A stretch of DNA of 64,000 bases from Heterocephalus glaber (Eukaryota; Chordata; Mammalia; Rodentia; Bathyergidae). Both the position numbers and the translations under genes were made by a program. Below the pieces are notes generated by a model. It had not been told where the DNA came from. It made no database searches and saw only the letters and a program-made list of their open reading frames with translations. Below are positions 32,366 through 45,094 of this stretch, piece by piece (within the stretch, counting starts at the first letter, position 1; each line of letters starts with the position of its first letter). The stretch lies in the NCBI RefSeq assembly GCF_000247695.1, contig NW_004624782.1, positions 11,685,665 to 11,749,664 of the forward strand. Direction: 5' to 3'.

Positions 32366-33479
32366 GAAATGAGTAAAGCGAATGACCTCTCTGTGTGTGC
32401 CTCAATATCCCTATTTGCTAAAGTAGGAAGACAGGCTAGATAGTTAATAGCTCGGACATTCTGTGAGCTCTATGGATCTGCATTTGGTTGACAGAGCCAT
32501 TAGCAAGGTTCAAAATAGATTTGTATAAGTACTTGTGAGTCAGATGGGGGGAGATGGGATAAAAGAGGGGAAATGCCTGAGTTATGTCTTTCATTTGGGG
32601 CCGAGAAATTGAGAGTCTGCAGCTCCAGGTGGATAGCAGTGCAAGGCCAGACTCCGACCTCCATCTCTGCGCTCTCCTCTGGCTGCTGCCTACATCCCGA
32701 AGAAGGTTCTCTGTTGGGGCACGAGGGAGGCCCAGCTCCAGCTTCCTGTCCACCCTTGTTTAACTCCAGGGTGGGGAGCGTGAATTCGCCCCTGACTGGC
32801 CTAATCTGTCGCCGGCACCTGACTGAATGACTCACCAAGGCCAGAGGCGCATAGCCCCGAGTGTCACAATCCTGCGTCTCCAATCAGCCCAGAGACTTAG
32901 AGCCCAGCGCCACCTGCACACAAGGGGGGACAGTGTGTCCCTCCAGAGACAACAGCTGGGGTCCACGCTGTGAGAGGAAGTGGGGGTGTGGCCCCCCTAG
33001 GTGTCTGCACTGGCGGCTCCCTCGCCAAGCCGCAAACAGTGGAAACCCCATCTCCACAGGCAGCTCTGGAATTCACTCCCCGCTCCACATGCACCCCTCG
33101 GGGGTGGGCACAGACACCACGAGCCTCTGGAGTCCTGGATTTTTCTGACCAGCCCCATGTGTTCTTCTCTACACCTGCGACACTTAAATCGGGCTCATGA
33201 GTCACTCAGGAGTCTGGGGTCCCCCTCCTGCTACCCCACCTTACAGTAACTCAGTCTGGTTCCTCGTGTCTTGTGGCCACCGGGACTGGGGGACCCTTTC
33301 CAGACCAACCCTCGTACCGGCCCCACTGACACTCACACGTTAGTTGTTGAGTGGCGACACTATGCTGGAAGCCGAGTCAAAAGTGCACCCCACCATCTCC
33401 AGTAAACCCTGCTGACTCCTAACACTGCTTTCTCCTGACCAGCTGGGCCCCTGGAATCCACAGGAGCGCACTGCAGCTC
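32366..33479. other. GC-richer single-copy-looking DNA
   Basis: Several ORFs of 75-127 codons are open simultaneously on both strands (32436-33249). They have no recognisable domains, and CpG is only moderately frequent, so I do not call a gene or island. It marks the left edge of the GC-richer, L1-poor part of the window. Confidence 0.45.
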
Positions 33480-33910
33480 TAGACCCAATGTCTTCTCATT
33501 TATTTGGCATTCATCCGGTCATCAGCAAACGTGTAGGTGCTTCCCCTCAGCAAACGCTGGGCTAAGAGCTGAGAATATAATGCCGAACAACACTGACACA
33601 CCCCTGGCTCCCCAAGAAGTTTGTTTTCAAACTAAAGAACAAAGTCACTACTTACCAGTTACACAAATGATTGTTCAATTTTAATTGTAATGGGTAATAA
33701 AAAATAATGATATAGCTTGGAATAAGAACATGCACATTGACTGGAAGATACCCTTGAAGAAATTATATTTACACTGAAACTATAAGATTAAGTAAGACGT
33801 AGCCAGCTGAAGAGAGAGAAGGCAAAGGAAGCAGCATGTACAAAGGCCCTGGGACTGGAATGAAGTTGACAAAGAATCCTTAGCCCTATAAAGAATGGAA
33901 GAACACAAGC
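33480..33910. repeat. Ancient interspersed relic (L2/MIR class)
   Basis: TCATTTATTTGGCATTCATC, CAGCAAACGCTGGGC and GCAGCATGTACAAAGGCCCT match text that recurs across mammals in old repeats. Family not determined. Confidence 0.35.
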
Positions 33911-35271
33911 CTAGGAGGTATATTTAAGTCAGTATCTTCTAGATGGGAAGTTTTGAAAATTCCACACCTTCTTTCATTAGAAATGGAGAAAACTCTATAA
34001 GCCAGCCAAGACTGATTTTTTTTCTTACCATTTCTTCCCTATTCTCATATAATTTAGACTTCAAACAGTCATTTCCTACATGGCCTCAGGGCACCTAACC
34101 TGGAGCATCCCTGGGACTCTCCCAATTATAGCACTCCGCTTATTAACTCTCCACCAACAGGCTTTCCTGAAGAAGTGGGCCTGGGCTCCAGAGGGGAGCG
34201 AGTGTGAAGTCCTGCTACTGTATCGCCCGCTCCTCGGCATTCGAGCCCACTGGTGAGACGTGGCTGCTCCCAACCGTCAATCCGCAATGCCTCAACGTCG
34301 TCCTCGTTAAAGGCTGGGAGGGTGTTAGAAGAAGAACATCCTGCGATTCAGACTCTCTGTCCCCTCCCTCCGACTGTCTGAACACTGTCACCAGCACCAG
34401 CCAGACCCCCCGCCTGCCTGACTGCCTCCGCGACCCCTATTATTTATGGCAGAGCGTGAAATTGATTGTGGGGAAAGATTCACACTGGAATCAAATGAAC
34501 TCCTCCATTATTGCTGCATGAATAAATCTGTTCCTAGGTTTCCCCCAGGGAGCAGGTGTCTAACCCAGGTTCAAGGTAATAGATGGCGCTGGATGGGAAG
34601 CTCAGGTGACTCTGTTGTAACGACTGCCAAGTTATAAGATTCCCAGGGCTAAGGGGTTCTCTCTCCCCACTCTCTGCCCTGCTCTGAACAGCTCGGAAGA
34701 AGCGGGTCCCAGCCACCGCCCCACTGTGTGAGCACCCGACCTTCCCTTGGCTGCTGGGTACATGACAGATATTTCCATACCGCAGGCCCTGGTCATTTCT
34801 AATCCTTTTCACAGGAAATATGCAGTGAGTGTTAATGGGGTTACAGAAAGATTAATAGAGCTTTCAGGGTACCCAGGCCTGGCTGGCATTTCTGCTGCAG
34901 AAAGCCATCAGCTCACGAAAATTTAATGATGAGACTTAACCCATTAAGACAACAAAAAGAAAACCTCCACCCATTTTGCGCTTAATCTTATGTTCCTTTC
35001 CGGTGATACCAAGTCATCCTGGCTGGAGAAAAGAGGTAGAGCTCACGTGCTGGGGACTGCACTTGGCACATCCAGAAACACCTGAGGTCGCAACTCTGTG
35101 ATCTAAGGTCACATGCGGCCCATGGGTACCATCTGCCGGGTATGCCTGGTGTCTGGGGGAAAATAGGAATCAGTAAACACACAAAAATCTGGGCTTTCCT
35201 TGAAGTGCCAGAAGATCTGGCAAGACTATTTCTGCATCGCCAAGCAGCCTCAGTGGGCAGGTGCTGTGAGT
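33911..35271. other. Non-repetitive block, possible conserved non-coding DNA
   Basis: No repeat is recognised. Two sub-blocks (34440-34530 and 34800-34985) are rich in ATTA/TAAT cores and ungapped unique text (for example AATTTAATGATGAGACTTAA), a look typical of developmental enhancers. This is inference only. A partial CTCF-like motif (AGATGGCGCT) lies at 34581-34590. Confidence 0.35.
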
Positions 35272-35286
35272 GCTGCCCCCTGTAGG
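35272..35286 (-). promoter_or_regulatory. CTCF-like motif, minus strand
   Basis: The plus strand GCTGCCCCCTGTAGG gives CCTACAGGGGGCAGC on the minus strand, an excellent match to the CTCF core CCASYAGGGGGCRS with one deviation. It is not in a recognised repeat. Confidence 0.6.
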
Positions 35287-38200
35287 TAGCAGAGGGCAGG
35301 TGCCTTCTATGATACCTGTCACTGTCCAGGGTCATTCAAGGAACTGGACCCTGGAAGCACTTGAATTGTGTGCCATGACATTTCCCGTGCCACTGAGGCT
35401 GCCACAACTACTAAGGCCTCCCTCTTGGTAGCTCTGATCACACATGGTCCCAGCACAAAGTAGAGAAGACCCAGGTGACTCTTTTCAAATGCGTAGATCT
35501 CGTGGCAACAGAACAATGTCTCAAGTCAAGATAAAAACTAAGAAAATTAAAATAAACAAATAAAAAGTGTCTTTACTGTATCTCTCCACTGCAACATTGT
35601 ATAACATTTTATAATGTCAGCTTTCCCTGTCAGCCAAATGGTCTACCTCACCCGGATTGGCTTTGAATCGCTAGGGTGGAGAGACCAGTAGGAGACGGCA
35701 GAGGGCTGTGCTTCCTAGGCTGGGGACCAGCATGCCTGCTGCGGACTCCCAGTTGTCCAGAGAGACGGGAAAGTTGAGCCTGTCATTGTGACTTTCCTCC
35801 ATCAATTTGGAGGTGGCATCCTCATCACTCACATCCAGAAATTTGACCACTTTCCTGCTATGTCTTGGCATTATATGCTCTTCAGTACCTCTGCCAGCAC
35901 AGGAAAAAGAAGTGTGTCACTTCCTCCAGTAGATCTGAGTGTCTTATGGCCAAAGCTATCACTTGCATCCTTCTCTGTGTTTATCATCAATAGATTTAAC
36001 TACTGGGCACCTGCACAAGGCCGTGTCATTTCATGGTCACCCTCTTTCCTGCTGGTCATCAGCTTCCCCTGAAGGGAAGGGCATGATGAAATCAGGTCAG
36101 TTCAAACCCACCATGAACCAATGTGTAGAATTCAAGTACGAAATTTAAATTGACTAAAGAAGAGTAGACAACATTATAATTGCCTGTCAGTTATCCAGCT
36201 TCTTTTTTAAAAACCATGTCCCAGTAGGTTTTCTTACCATAATTCTCTTTTGAACCATGTGCTTCCAAGGGAGACACTCACCACAGCTGTCCCTGGCTGG
36301 ACCCAGGACTGGTGCATAAGGCAGTGGCTGTCACACAGGGGCTGGGCAATGACTTGGGAAGAATTCCAACCAATCACAACATCTCATGATACATGGTGCA
36401 TCCTAAGCCAATCATAGCCTCTCTTCTGAGCCTGTTAATGCTAGACGAACAAAGAGGAAGCATGTCGCCTCTAATGGCACAAACCATTTTGGCTGTTGCA
36501 TCTCCGTATGATAGTTGAGATCTAAGAGAATGTGCCGCTCAAGGGGTGAGATTCCTCTCAGTCTACTTTTTTGTTAATCAGCTTGGATTACAAGTTTCAC
36601 CACCCAGAGAGCTGAAGTCCCCCTCAATCCTAGTGCTCTGAGTCCTAGCTTCCAACGTAGCAGTGAGTTGGGTCTTTGCTCTGGTTTCTCCCTTCCTGAT
36701 GTCTCTGAAAAGCACCAAAGGTGCTGATACATCCACATGAGTCCTGCTCCTCCTTTCCACCTGCTAATAGAGCATAAGCCAGGTAAGTCCTGGAGCCCAG
36801 AACCCAGATGCTGTAACTGCTGACCCTGTGACAGCTCTGCAGGCTCTGGCTGACCCCACATCTCAGGAGCCCCCGCTCCTGCCACTAGCATGGAGAAGGG
36901 CCCTGTTGATGTCACCAGTGATGCCGAACCAAGACCTCGCAGGTTAAGCCCTGGTGGCCACATCACCAATCCATTTCAGCTCCCCGGAAATTAGGGAAAT
37001 TGGTGCAGCTTACCTAAAATCACTCTAGTGAGCAAGGGTCCATGAATTGAGGAAAGGGCCACTGGCTACCACCGAGTACAGTTGTGATGGGCCCTACTGA
37101 AATTGATCCCGGATTGAAGCAACACAGTCAGCTCTTCATGGAACAATTATTTCATTTCATGCACGGTCACACATGTGCACACATACATGACAACACTGTC
37201 CCCCCAAAAAGGCCATGACTAGCAACAACACCCAAGTGAAGACAACCTTGGCCATCCAGTGCCCCGTGAACAAGCGAGCCCTTTTTCAAGTTTGCTCCAA
37301 TGACTTAGTGAGATCCCCACATGGTCTCCACAAGTTCAAGCCTGTCATACTCTCCAGTTTTCTGGGAGGGGTCACTGGTCCTGATAGTCATGGCCATGAC
37401 ACTACAATTGTGCTGGGTCTTCTGGGCACAGCACCCCCGGCAGTGCTCAGCCTGAGTCCTCAGGGCTCCGGAATTATCCCGCAGAGGCAGTAGGCAGAGA
37501 AGGACCCGTTCCTACTCTTGCCTTTGGTCACCTCCACCCCCGAGAAGCCTAGCTGGGCCCAAACCGTCCAAAGGGTAAGCATGGCCAGCATTCTTCACTG
37601 TCTCCCTGCCCCTCTCCTAGGGCCTCAGAGACACTGGCAACACCTGGCGGGGTAAGGACATCATCCCATCCCTGCACTCTGGGCTCCCAAAATCTCCACC
37701 TCCATCCGACAGTGCCCGAAAGGGTCACTCCAGGCCCGAAGAAGCTATCTGTCTACAAACAAGGAAATGTGTGACCCCCAAGATGCTGTGGGGTTACTTC
37801 TCGACTCTATTGATTTGCCTAAAATATAGACAGTGGATACATTATGTATTTATATCCAGTGCCTTTCTCCCCCACCCTGGTTTTTACACTGTCAGCCACG
37901 AGTCCCCCCAGGTGTAGACAGATTACAAGGAGGAAATCTTTGCACCAATTTTCCGAGTTTTCTTATGCCTCACTCCTCCCCCTTCCCCCTACTGCTTTTT
38001 GAGTGCTGAAGCACCAGAATGTTCTTCAGGATATTTCTTAAGAGTTTGTTTCCCCCCTGGAATTGGATGATGTCCCCTTCATCAAGGATGACCCTGCTCT
38101 TCTTCGATCTTTTGCCACATTTCAACAAACACCAATTCCTACTCCACGGCGCCCCAGCTCGCTGCCTCTGCTGCTAAGTAGCTGCAGGATGCTGGGTATG

Positions 38201-38879
38201 TTACTCACCTTCTGAGTCTCGTCCTTTAGGTGAGGGAAGGAGACAGAAGGATCCATAAAGTCAGGGCACTGTGGGGGCCTCAGGAGTGCTCCAATCCAGC
38301 CTCGGGGAAGAGAAGGCAGGCGTGACTCAGACCCTAGAGACTTGGTTCCCAAACCCAAGCCTTAAAAGTGAGCGGGAGTTAGGAGTGCGGCCCTAGGAAG
38401 GACGTTCTCAGGCAGAAAGTGCTGGGCCCAAGCACCAAGGCGGGAAAGGCATGGGGAGTGGGGCAGCGTGGTACCGCCCGACAGAACACAGCGCCTTCTG
38501 TGGGCAGCCATGGAGAGAGCCGGGTCTGAAGACGCTGCAGGCCCTGAGTGTGGAGGGCTCAGCATCCCAGCTGCACAGCTTTTACTGGAGGCCAGTGGAG
38601 CCTCTGGAGGGGTCTGGGCTGGTGCTGACCTGGTCAGTATACATTTTAGCCAGGTTGCTGTCTGTAATCTGTGGGGTCCAGAGTCACCTCGCAGGCTGGG
38701 CCTCGGGTGAAGATGGGAAGGCTGAGCGGGGTGCAGGGTGAGCTGCTGGCTGCCTTGGGGCTCTTGCAGGATTTCTAGGGTTCAGGTAGCTTTGCACCCT
38801 GATAGGATTTCTCTTGTAATTTCTGTCCCATGGTAAGAAACACCAGGGAAGGGGCTGGAGCACACTATCCCAGCACATG
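35287..38879. other. Unique DNA without a gene call
   Basis: No repeats, RNA genes or exons recognised. The longest ORFs (minus 36574-36969, 131 codons; plus 37215-37493, 92 codons; plus/minus 38122-38741) have no familiar domain, and opposing frames are open. No promoter or splice pattern ties them together. Confidence 0.45.
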
Positions 38880-38995
38880 ACTCAGGTACGCGCGTGCATA
38901 CTTACAGATAAGGAAACTGAGGCACCGACAAATATCGTGATTTTCCTGAGCTTGTACAATGGGAGAGCTGAGGAACCAGGAGGCGAAATGGCCCA
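38880..38995 (-). repeat. MIR SINE, minus strand
   Basis: CTTACAGATAAGGAAACTGA, then GGCACCGACAAATATCGTG and on, is the reverse MIR core. Confidence 0.65.
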
Positions 38996-40526
38996 AGATC
39001 GGCTCCCGACTTCGAATCAGCATTGTGTTAGGCGTTGCCGCCGACCTCAGGACTTGAAAACATGGGCTGAGGCCTTGGTGTTTCTGTTTCACGCATGAAA
39101 ACACTGAGCTTTGAGCACTGGGGTCTCTGCTTGCAGAAAGGAATGGTAACAGTCAGGCTCACAGCAAACATGCATCACTGAGCACTCGATCGCTGTCAGG
39201 TGTCAGGCTGCAGGACTGCACAGGTGAACTCATCAGCCCACACTGAACCTAAGGGAAGGAGCCAAGAGCAGAAGAGTCATCTGCCGAGGCCGCACAGCAA
39301 GTGCTGAGGGTGAGATGAGAACTCAGCCCATCAGGCCTGGTAGCTCATGCTCTTGGGGCTCCTCTAGTCTCGCCTTCCGACGGAGCGCGTATTGCATTGC
39401 AAACAGCTGGGGTAGGAGGACTGCTCCCCGAGTGCTGCTCAGGTTTTCCAGCTGTGCCCACTCAGGATGTCCATTACAACTTCATGTGTCTGGTGCCAGG
39501 CATTTCCCAGGAAGACCTTGAACGGCATTCAGAATTCAAATCATAGAGATCAAACTGGCAGCTCAGTTGGTAATGCCTACCTAGCTTACAGACAAAGGGA
39601 AAACTCAAAGTTAAAGGGGGAAGTGTTCTATTTTTTAAATACAGAAATGGATGCCCAGACAGCAATGCAGCACCTGGATACCCCAGCCCCAAGCATCTGC
39701 TCATGTGACTCATTCCTATAGCTCTGGACTCCTGATGAGCCCATTCCACTCATTTCCTGTACAGGTCCAAGCCCTAGTTAGTTACACTAGTGTGGAGGTC
39801 GTTCATGCTGTTGACCAATATTTCTGGTTTCCTCCTCCCAAAAACTAAGTTCATGAAACTTCGCATCTTCTTTCACTTACATGGTGCCACATGAAATGTG
39901 AGTAGTCATTTGTGAGTCCGGGCAGAAGTTCTTAAGATGCACTGTGAAGTCTACCACACATCCTTCCCCCTTCCCTGGTGACTGGCAGTGGCCCAGATGC
40001 TGACAGCTCCATCTTTAGCCTGGGTACCAGAGTGAGAATGACACAGGCCCGGCCCCACCTGGCCCATGAGGGACACCGTAGCGTGAGCAAGGACCCACAC
40101 TCGGCCCTCATGACTGCAGCACAACCTGAGCAATCCTGATGGACACAGGAGGTGTGACAGAGAGAAATACAAGACGACCTTTCCCTCAATGTAACCAGAG
40201 TCCAGCAGTGAGAAAATCCAGCAACAATCACAGTAATCCTTGCCTGAGTTCAGAGGATCTAGCTCAGTCACGAGGCTTCCTCCCACACACCCGCAATCGC
40301 TCACCAACCCGCGCAACCTGGGGAACTGGCTTTGGGAGGGCTTGATGTGTGTGTGTGCTTCTCAGAGAGCCTGAACTAGCTCCTGAAAGGCCAGGGAAAG
40401 GATATGTGGCCCATCTGGAAAATTCATTGTTCCCTTGCACAATGATATAGCCCTATTTATCCTTGAGTCAGGAATCGCCCTGTGGGCAGCTGTGTAAACT
40501 CCAAGGGAAATGGGATATCGATTTGC
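38996..40526. other. No recognised feature
   Basis: Several short ORFs (39315-39848; minus 39932-40316) are open in overlapping frames with no known domains. No repeat block is firm. Confidence 0.4.
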
Positions 40527-40572
40527 AATCTCTTAGATACACACACACAAACACACACACACACACACACAG
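40527..40572. repeat. (AC)n microsatellite
   Basis: About 18 AC units with one AAAC interruption. Confidence 0.95.
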
Positions 40573-41184
40573 CCTCCTTCTAAGCTGTAGCTTCTAAAGC
40601 CTTTATCACCAACTCCTTATTCTTTTTCTCCTTTGGCTTCATGTTTGGAAAGACATTTCCTCCAAAATAGTTGATACATACTAAGTAATAGTTTCTTCCT
40701 GCCAGCAAGATAATAGTCTTTTCTTTCAATGTCATTCCAGATTTTAAAACCCAACCTTTAGTTGGCAACTGCTCTTTATTTCACTGGGTCCCCAGTTCAC
40801 AAATGTACCAAGCTCTATTAGCACTTCTGGCTCCCATTCACCAAGATTTTGACTTCAGTGTCTGCTAGGTGCCTGGGAATCTGCATTTAGCAGAACCACC
40901 TGGCCACTCTCATGCTGGAGTCAAGGATTATGTTATGGAAATGCTGGTTGCAATGACCGAGTGGAAAGTGTCGTGCAGCCCCAATTCCAGTGACCACAGA
41001 TGCCTGGAGACACCATGGCCTCATAGCCCCACTACCCACACCCCCATCTGCATCAGTGCTGTGCCTCACTCTTACTGGTCTCTCTGCCTGTGGCTGTCCA
41101 CCCCCAGGCTACCTCATATCCCACACCCCCATCCAGCATGCACTGCCAGCTCCAAAGCCTCCCTGAGAACCCTTTCCCTACAAT
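40573..41184. other. No recognised feature
   Basis: A minus-strand ORF of 62 codons at 40580-40768 reads like protein (LLAGRNYYLVCINYFGGNVF) but I cannot match it to a family; it could be a small pseudogene piece. Pyrimidine-rich text at 41.0-41.15 kb may be old L2. Confidence 0.3.
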
Positions 41185-41340
41185 AAGCCTTTACTGAGCA
41201 CCTACTACACATAGCCATTACACTGAGCACTTTACATTAGAATTCTTATTTAATCTCCACCAAATCCCTATGACACAGGGTCTATGAGGAATCTCACCTT
41301 AGAGAAGAGGAAACTCAGAAGCAAAGAGTTAAGTGGCCTT
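41185..41340 (-). repeat. MIR SINE, minus strand
   Basis: TTTACTGAGCACCTACTACA, TTATTTAATCTCCACCAAAT, then AGAAGAGGAAACTCAGAAGC: the reverse MIR in order. Confidence 0.75.
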
Positions 41341-41357
41341 GACATTTATGGGGCCTT

Positions 41358-41393
41358 GGGCAAGTGGGGCCAAGTGGGGCCAAGTGGGGCCCC
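41358..41393. repeat. 10-bp tandem repeat
   Basis: GGGGCCAAGT appears in three consecutive near-identical units, preceded and followed by partial units, immediately beside the MIR. Confidence 0.85.
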
Positions 41394-42354
41394 CTCCTCC
41401 TTGCGTCTTGGCTCTGTCTTACACTGGAGCGCCTCCTCATGGGTGTGTGGATCCAGCCTGCTTTGCCTGTATTTCCTATAAGCAGCCAACCCTGGGGCAC
41501 TGCTCAAGTTGGAATGCACCCAGAAATGGCACCCTCAGGGGCACACATTCATGAAAGAGGTTCTTGCAGGCCCTGGACGTAGACTAGGATGAGATTCATG
41601 GCTCATGTGGTTGGAAAAACAGAGCCTGTGGTCTGGGTAGGTGACCCTTGACCCCACTGACCGAATCCCATGCAGAGGCCCACGGCCAGAGGAGAGCCAG
41701 GGCCAGCCCTTACTGTGCGCTCTGCCAGGACCAAAGGCACTGCTGACAAGGCCTTGCACCCATGAGCTGAAGACTGGAGCGCCCGCCCCCCTTGACCCCA
41801 GAGCCCGTGACCTCCACTGACATTTCACTCCTCCTCCTCGCTCCAAGCACAGGCTTTGCAGCATGGTCCCTGCTATCCCTCCGCACCTTTGGCAGCTTCC
41901 TGCTGGACCCTCCCTCCTGTAAGCCGGGATTTGCCAAATGCAAAACATGGCAGGCTCACCCTCCTCCCTCCCAGGCTTTGTAAGCTCTGTTTCTTATGTC
42001 AGAATGCCTTTCTCTTTCCTTTTCACGTGGAGAATTCCACCCACCTGAAGCTCAGGTCCGGTGTTCCTGCAAAATCTTCTCTAGTTCCTTCCCATCACGC
42101 ACAGCAGGTTTACTCACCGCTCTCTCTGGCCATCCCTATCCAAAATCCACACGGCGAGGAAGATGACTCTGAGCCCTCTGTGCATCCACAGAGCCCGCAG
42201 TCAGAAACACTCAGGCCTGGAAAAATGTCTCTTACAACAGTCAAAGAAACCCACTGCCAAGCCATTCCCCAATGTTTCCAAAATCTAGATATCTCTCACT
42301 AAATAAAACCCATCTCCCATAGAAGACTCAAAGCATTAATCCCCCAAGTAGGTA
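41394..42354. other. Unrecognised DNA with possible L2 remnant
   Basis: CAGAATGCCTTTCTCTTTCC near 42000 is suggestive of the L2 3' region on the plus strand, but it is short. ORFs on both strands in 41535-42302 have no recognisable domain. Confidence 0.35.
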
Positions 42355-42605
42355 AACATGCTCATCGGGAGCAAAATAACTAGAAATAAGACAAATGCCC
42401 ATCAGGAGTTTAATTGGTTAATGAAATTAGGTGAACAGGATGTGATGGAATACTATGCAGATGTTAGGACTAAAGCACATTCATTCTCACATGAGAAACA
42501 GTTAAATACAGGAAAGCACATTAGAAAAGAGCAGAGAAGGATCACACTTAAAATTACATCTATAATATACATGAATATAAATGTCCTCATAGAAAAATGC
42601 CTTCC
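42355..42605 (+). repeat. L1M 3'UTR fragment, plus strand
   Basis: AAATGCCCATCAGGAGTTTA, AGGATGTGATGGAATACTAT and GCAGATGTTAGGACTAAAGC match the L1ME-type 3' region. Confidence 0.65.
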
Positions 42606-43119
42606 ATTATAGGTACCAAAGAACTGAGTACCGAGAATGAAATGTCTCTCAGTCTGAGGACCATGCTTCATTCACTGTGGGTCCTGCAATCAAGTTCATG
42701 GGTCATTGTCAGACATCAGAACATATTAGAGTGCATCGAAAGTAGTAATTGGCCCAGAATGCCCCAAAGCGGCACAAAGTTGGAGAGCTCTGAGCAGTGC
42801 TGGCTATGTCAGAAGGTGTGGCCAGCTTCCCAGAAGGCATGGAGGGGCCTCACCTGCAGCCTCAGCCCTGGAGGCTGTGGAGCCCGGCAGCACTGTGTCT
42901 GCAAAGGGCATCCTCCAGACAGAAGAAGCCATGAAGCGGCGCCAGTCCCTTCCTCTAGTCTCCTGTTAGAAGATGGGGTCCCACCAGCCGGAGCTGCAGT
43001 CACAGAAGCAATGATGGGCACATGGAAGGACTCTAGAAACCAAGAACCTCAGGACCTCAGGAGAGAAGGACAAAAACGTCAGTCCCTCTTCGGGAAAAGA
43101 GCCACCTGATGTGCAGCTA
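42606..43119. other. Unrecognised DNA; ORF without homology
   Basis: A 170-codon plus-strand ORF (42597-43109) has no domain, starts inside the L1 relic and is opposed by open minus-strand frames. I do not call it a gene. The text GTCAGACATCAGAACATATT is repeat-like but unnamed. Confidence 0.35.
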
Positions 43120-43260
43120 GCTCCTTTCAAATTTGTCACATTTGATTCCTCCAGCAACCCTCGGGAAAATGTAGTCATATCTCATATCCTCATTCTAAAG
43201 ATGAGGAAACTGCTGCTCAAAAAGGTTAGGCAATTAGCCAAAAGGCATTTAAGCATAGAA
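43120..43260 (-). repeat. MIR SINE, minus strand
   Basis: CCAGCAACCCTCGGGAAAAT, TCTAAAGATGAGGAAACTGC, AAAGGTTAGGCAATTAGCC: the reverse MIR core. Confidence 0.75.
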
Positions 43261-43979
43261 GAGAGTGGCTATGGACACCTGGTCCTCTGACAAATACTTC
43301 CCAGGGTCCTTCAGTGTCCAGCCACTGGCAAAGGCTGCATAGCAGGAAGCAGAGTCTCCTCTTGCATTGCCCTCACATTCTGCCTAATTCCAAATTTGAA
43401 GCTTCTCCTAGCTCCACCTAAACAGTCTCCCAATGGGCTGTGGCCTCGGAAACCTCCTGCACTGACCTTGCCTAATTAGTCAGATAGCACGCCAGCCAGC
43501 CAGCCAGCCTGCCCTGCCAGTTACGCAGTCCTGCAGGCTGAGCGCCAATGGCAGGCCAGAGAAGCAGCAGCCTGGAGGAAGCTCCCAGTCTTGAGGGGAG
43601 AAGGACTGGAGACCTTGTTCTGCTCACCACTCTTCCCACCCCCATCCTCCCCTGCTCATGCTGTGCGCTGCTCTGTCCCTCTCAAAGTGAGAAATCCAAA
43701 GACAGAAGCAGAGTTCAGGCTGATAGAGTTGCTTTCAAATGTTTAAATATTATAACTTACAGTAAGAACAACATCACGATCCGAGACACAGAAACACGTG
43801 TGCACACATCCTCACCACCCAAGCATCACCTGGACGGAAGTTGTGTGAAGTCACCCTACTATTTGCCATGCGCTCTAATATTTTCTGCTGTCTGACAGCG
43901 ACCCATGAACGTGACGGCCAGACCCACAGTGAAGCACGGCCCTCAGACCAAGACACACTTTGTTCTTGGTAAGGATGTC
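43261..43979. other. No recognised feature
   Basis: Holds a short (CCAG)n run at 43491-43510. The ORF at 43548-43895 has no known domain. Confidence 0.4.
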
Positions 43980-44165
43980 AACTTACTCATTGTAGGGTTC
44001 TGGGAAAAGCCACCTATCCAAGCCCCAATTCCCCCCTCTGTAGTATTAAAAATACTATTTCCTCTAACATAAGATGCTGTGAGAATTGAAGAGGACAATG
44101 CTTATAAAACACTTAGCTCAGTGCAGGACATGATGTAAGTGGTCGATGAATGTAAGTTCCCATCG
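43980..44165 (+). repeat. MIR SINE, plus strand
   Basis: GATGCTGTGAGAATTGAAGA, AAACACTTAGCTCAGTGCAG and GTGGTCGATGAATGTAAGTT follow the MIR 3' half in sense. Confidence 0.75.
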
Positions 44166-44574
44166 TTACAATTTTATTTTCCAACTACAATCTCCCTCGA
44201 CTGAGGAAGAATGAGATCATGCCCTCCTCTTCCAGAAGGGGAGAATCATATTTGTGTTTCTGCAAGGACAATGCTGTCATCATTTTTGGCTGCTATTGAC
44301 TTTACTGTCAACCAAAGCCCCCCAGATCCTCCCTAGCCATGGACTGTTCTCTCGCTGCCTTCCCACCGTGGTTGGTAGGGTGTGGGTGTTCGCCTTAAAG
44401 ACGCGCCTGGAGTTCCTCCTCCAGTTTGAGTGCAGAGCCGATCCGCCAGGGGGCGGAAGCCCTCAGTACACTTGGGTATCATCCAGGGAACCCAGACCCT
44501 GCCCTCACTCCGCAATCCAACAAGCAGCCTAAATCCACTCTCTCTCTCCGGGCACAGCCTGTTGCAGGTTTTCA
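44166..44574. other. Unique DNA carrying the best CTCF-like motif
   Basis: No repeat recognised. Overlapping ORFs on both strands (44254-44575) have no domain. Confidence 0.4.
44443..44456 (+). promoter_or_regulatory. CTCF-like motif, plus strand
   Basis: CCGCCAGGGGGCGG matches the CTCF core (CCRSYAGGGGGCRS) at all core positions. It lies in non-repetitive DNA and has a CpG at both ends, which could make binding sensitive to methylation. Confidence 0.65.
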
Positions 44575-44690
44575 TGTACTTACAGTGATTTTAAGAAGAT
44601 GGGGTAGAAGTATTTTCTCCCATTTTACAGGTGAGGAAATGGCTTCAGTTAGCAAGGAGACATTGGTAGTTAGTGGTAGGGCCTAGACAG
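44575..44690 (-). repeat. MIR SINE, minus strand
   Basis: CTCCCATTTTACAGGTGAGG, AAATGGCTTCAGTTAGCAAG and on, the reverse MIR core. Confidence 0.7.
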
Positions 44691-45094
44691 GTATTGATGT
44701 CTCCTGAACACTAGGCTACGGAAACCCTGCACAGAAAGCCTCTGCCAGCAAATCCAGAGCAGGAGCTCAAGAGAACATGAGAGACTTACAAACAGCTGAA
44801 ATTCCCTGCTGTATCCCATGGCAGAGGTCTTCAGATTTTCCAGGAAGAGCTACTTCTTCCTCCCAGCATTTGATGTGGATCTCCATTTGATGAATAAACA
44901 CCTCGCTCTGTCTCCCCAGTGTCCAGGTGTCCTTTATCCCTCTGCCCATGGTCACTGCAGGTGGCTGCTCCCTGGCCTACCGGTCAGTACTGTTTACCAA
45001 GTCCATGATTGGCCCCCAAAGAAGAGAAAAGCAGAAAACATTTGAACTTGCAAATACCTGTGACCACCTGCATGGAAAGGTCAGGAGTCATATT

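Noticed and set aside
37215..37493. Processed pseudogene of a ribosomal or housekeeping gene
   Set aside because: The 92-codon ORF looked protein-like, but I could not match it to any family, and there is no poly(A) tail or target duplication.
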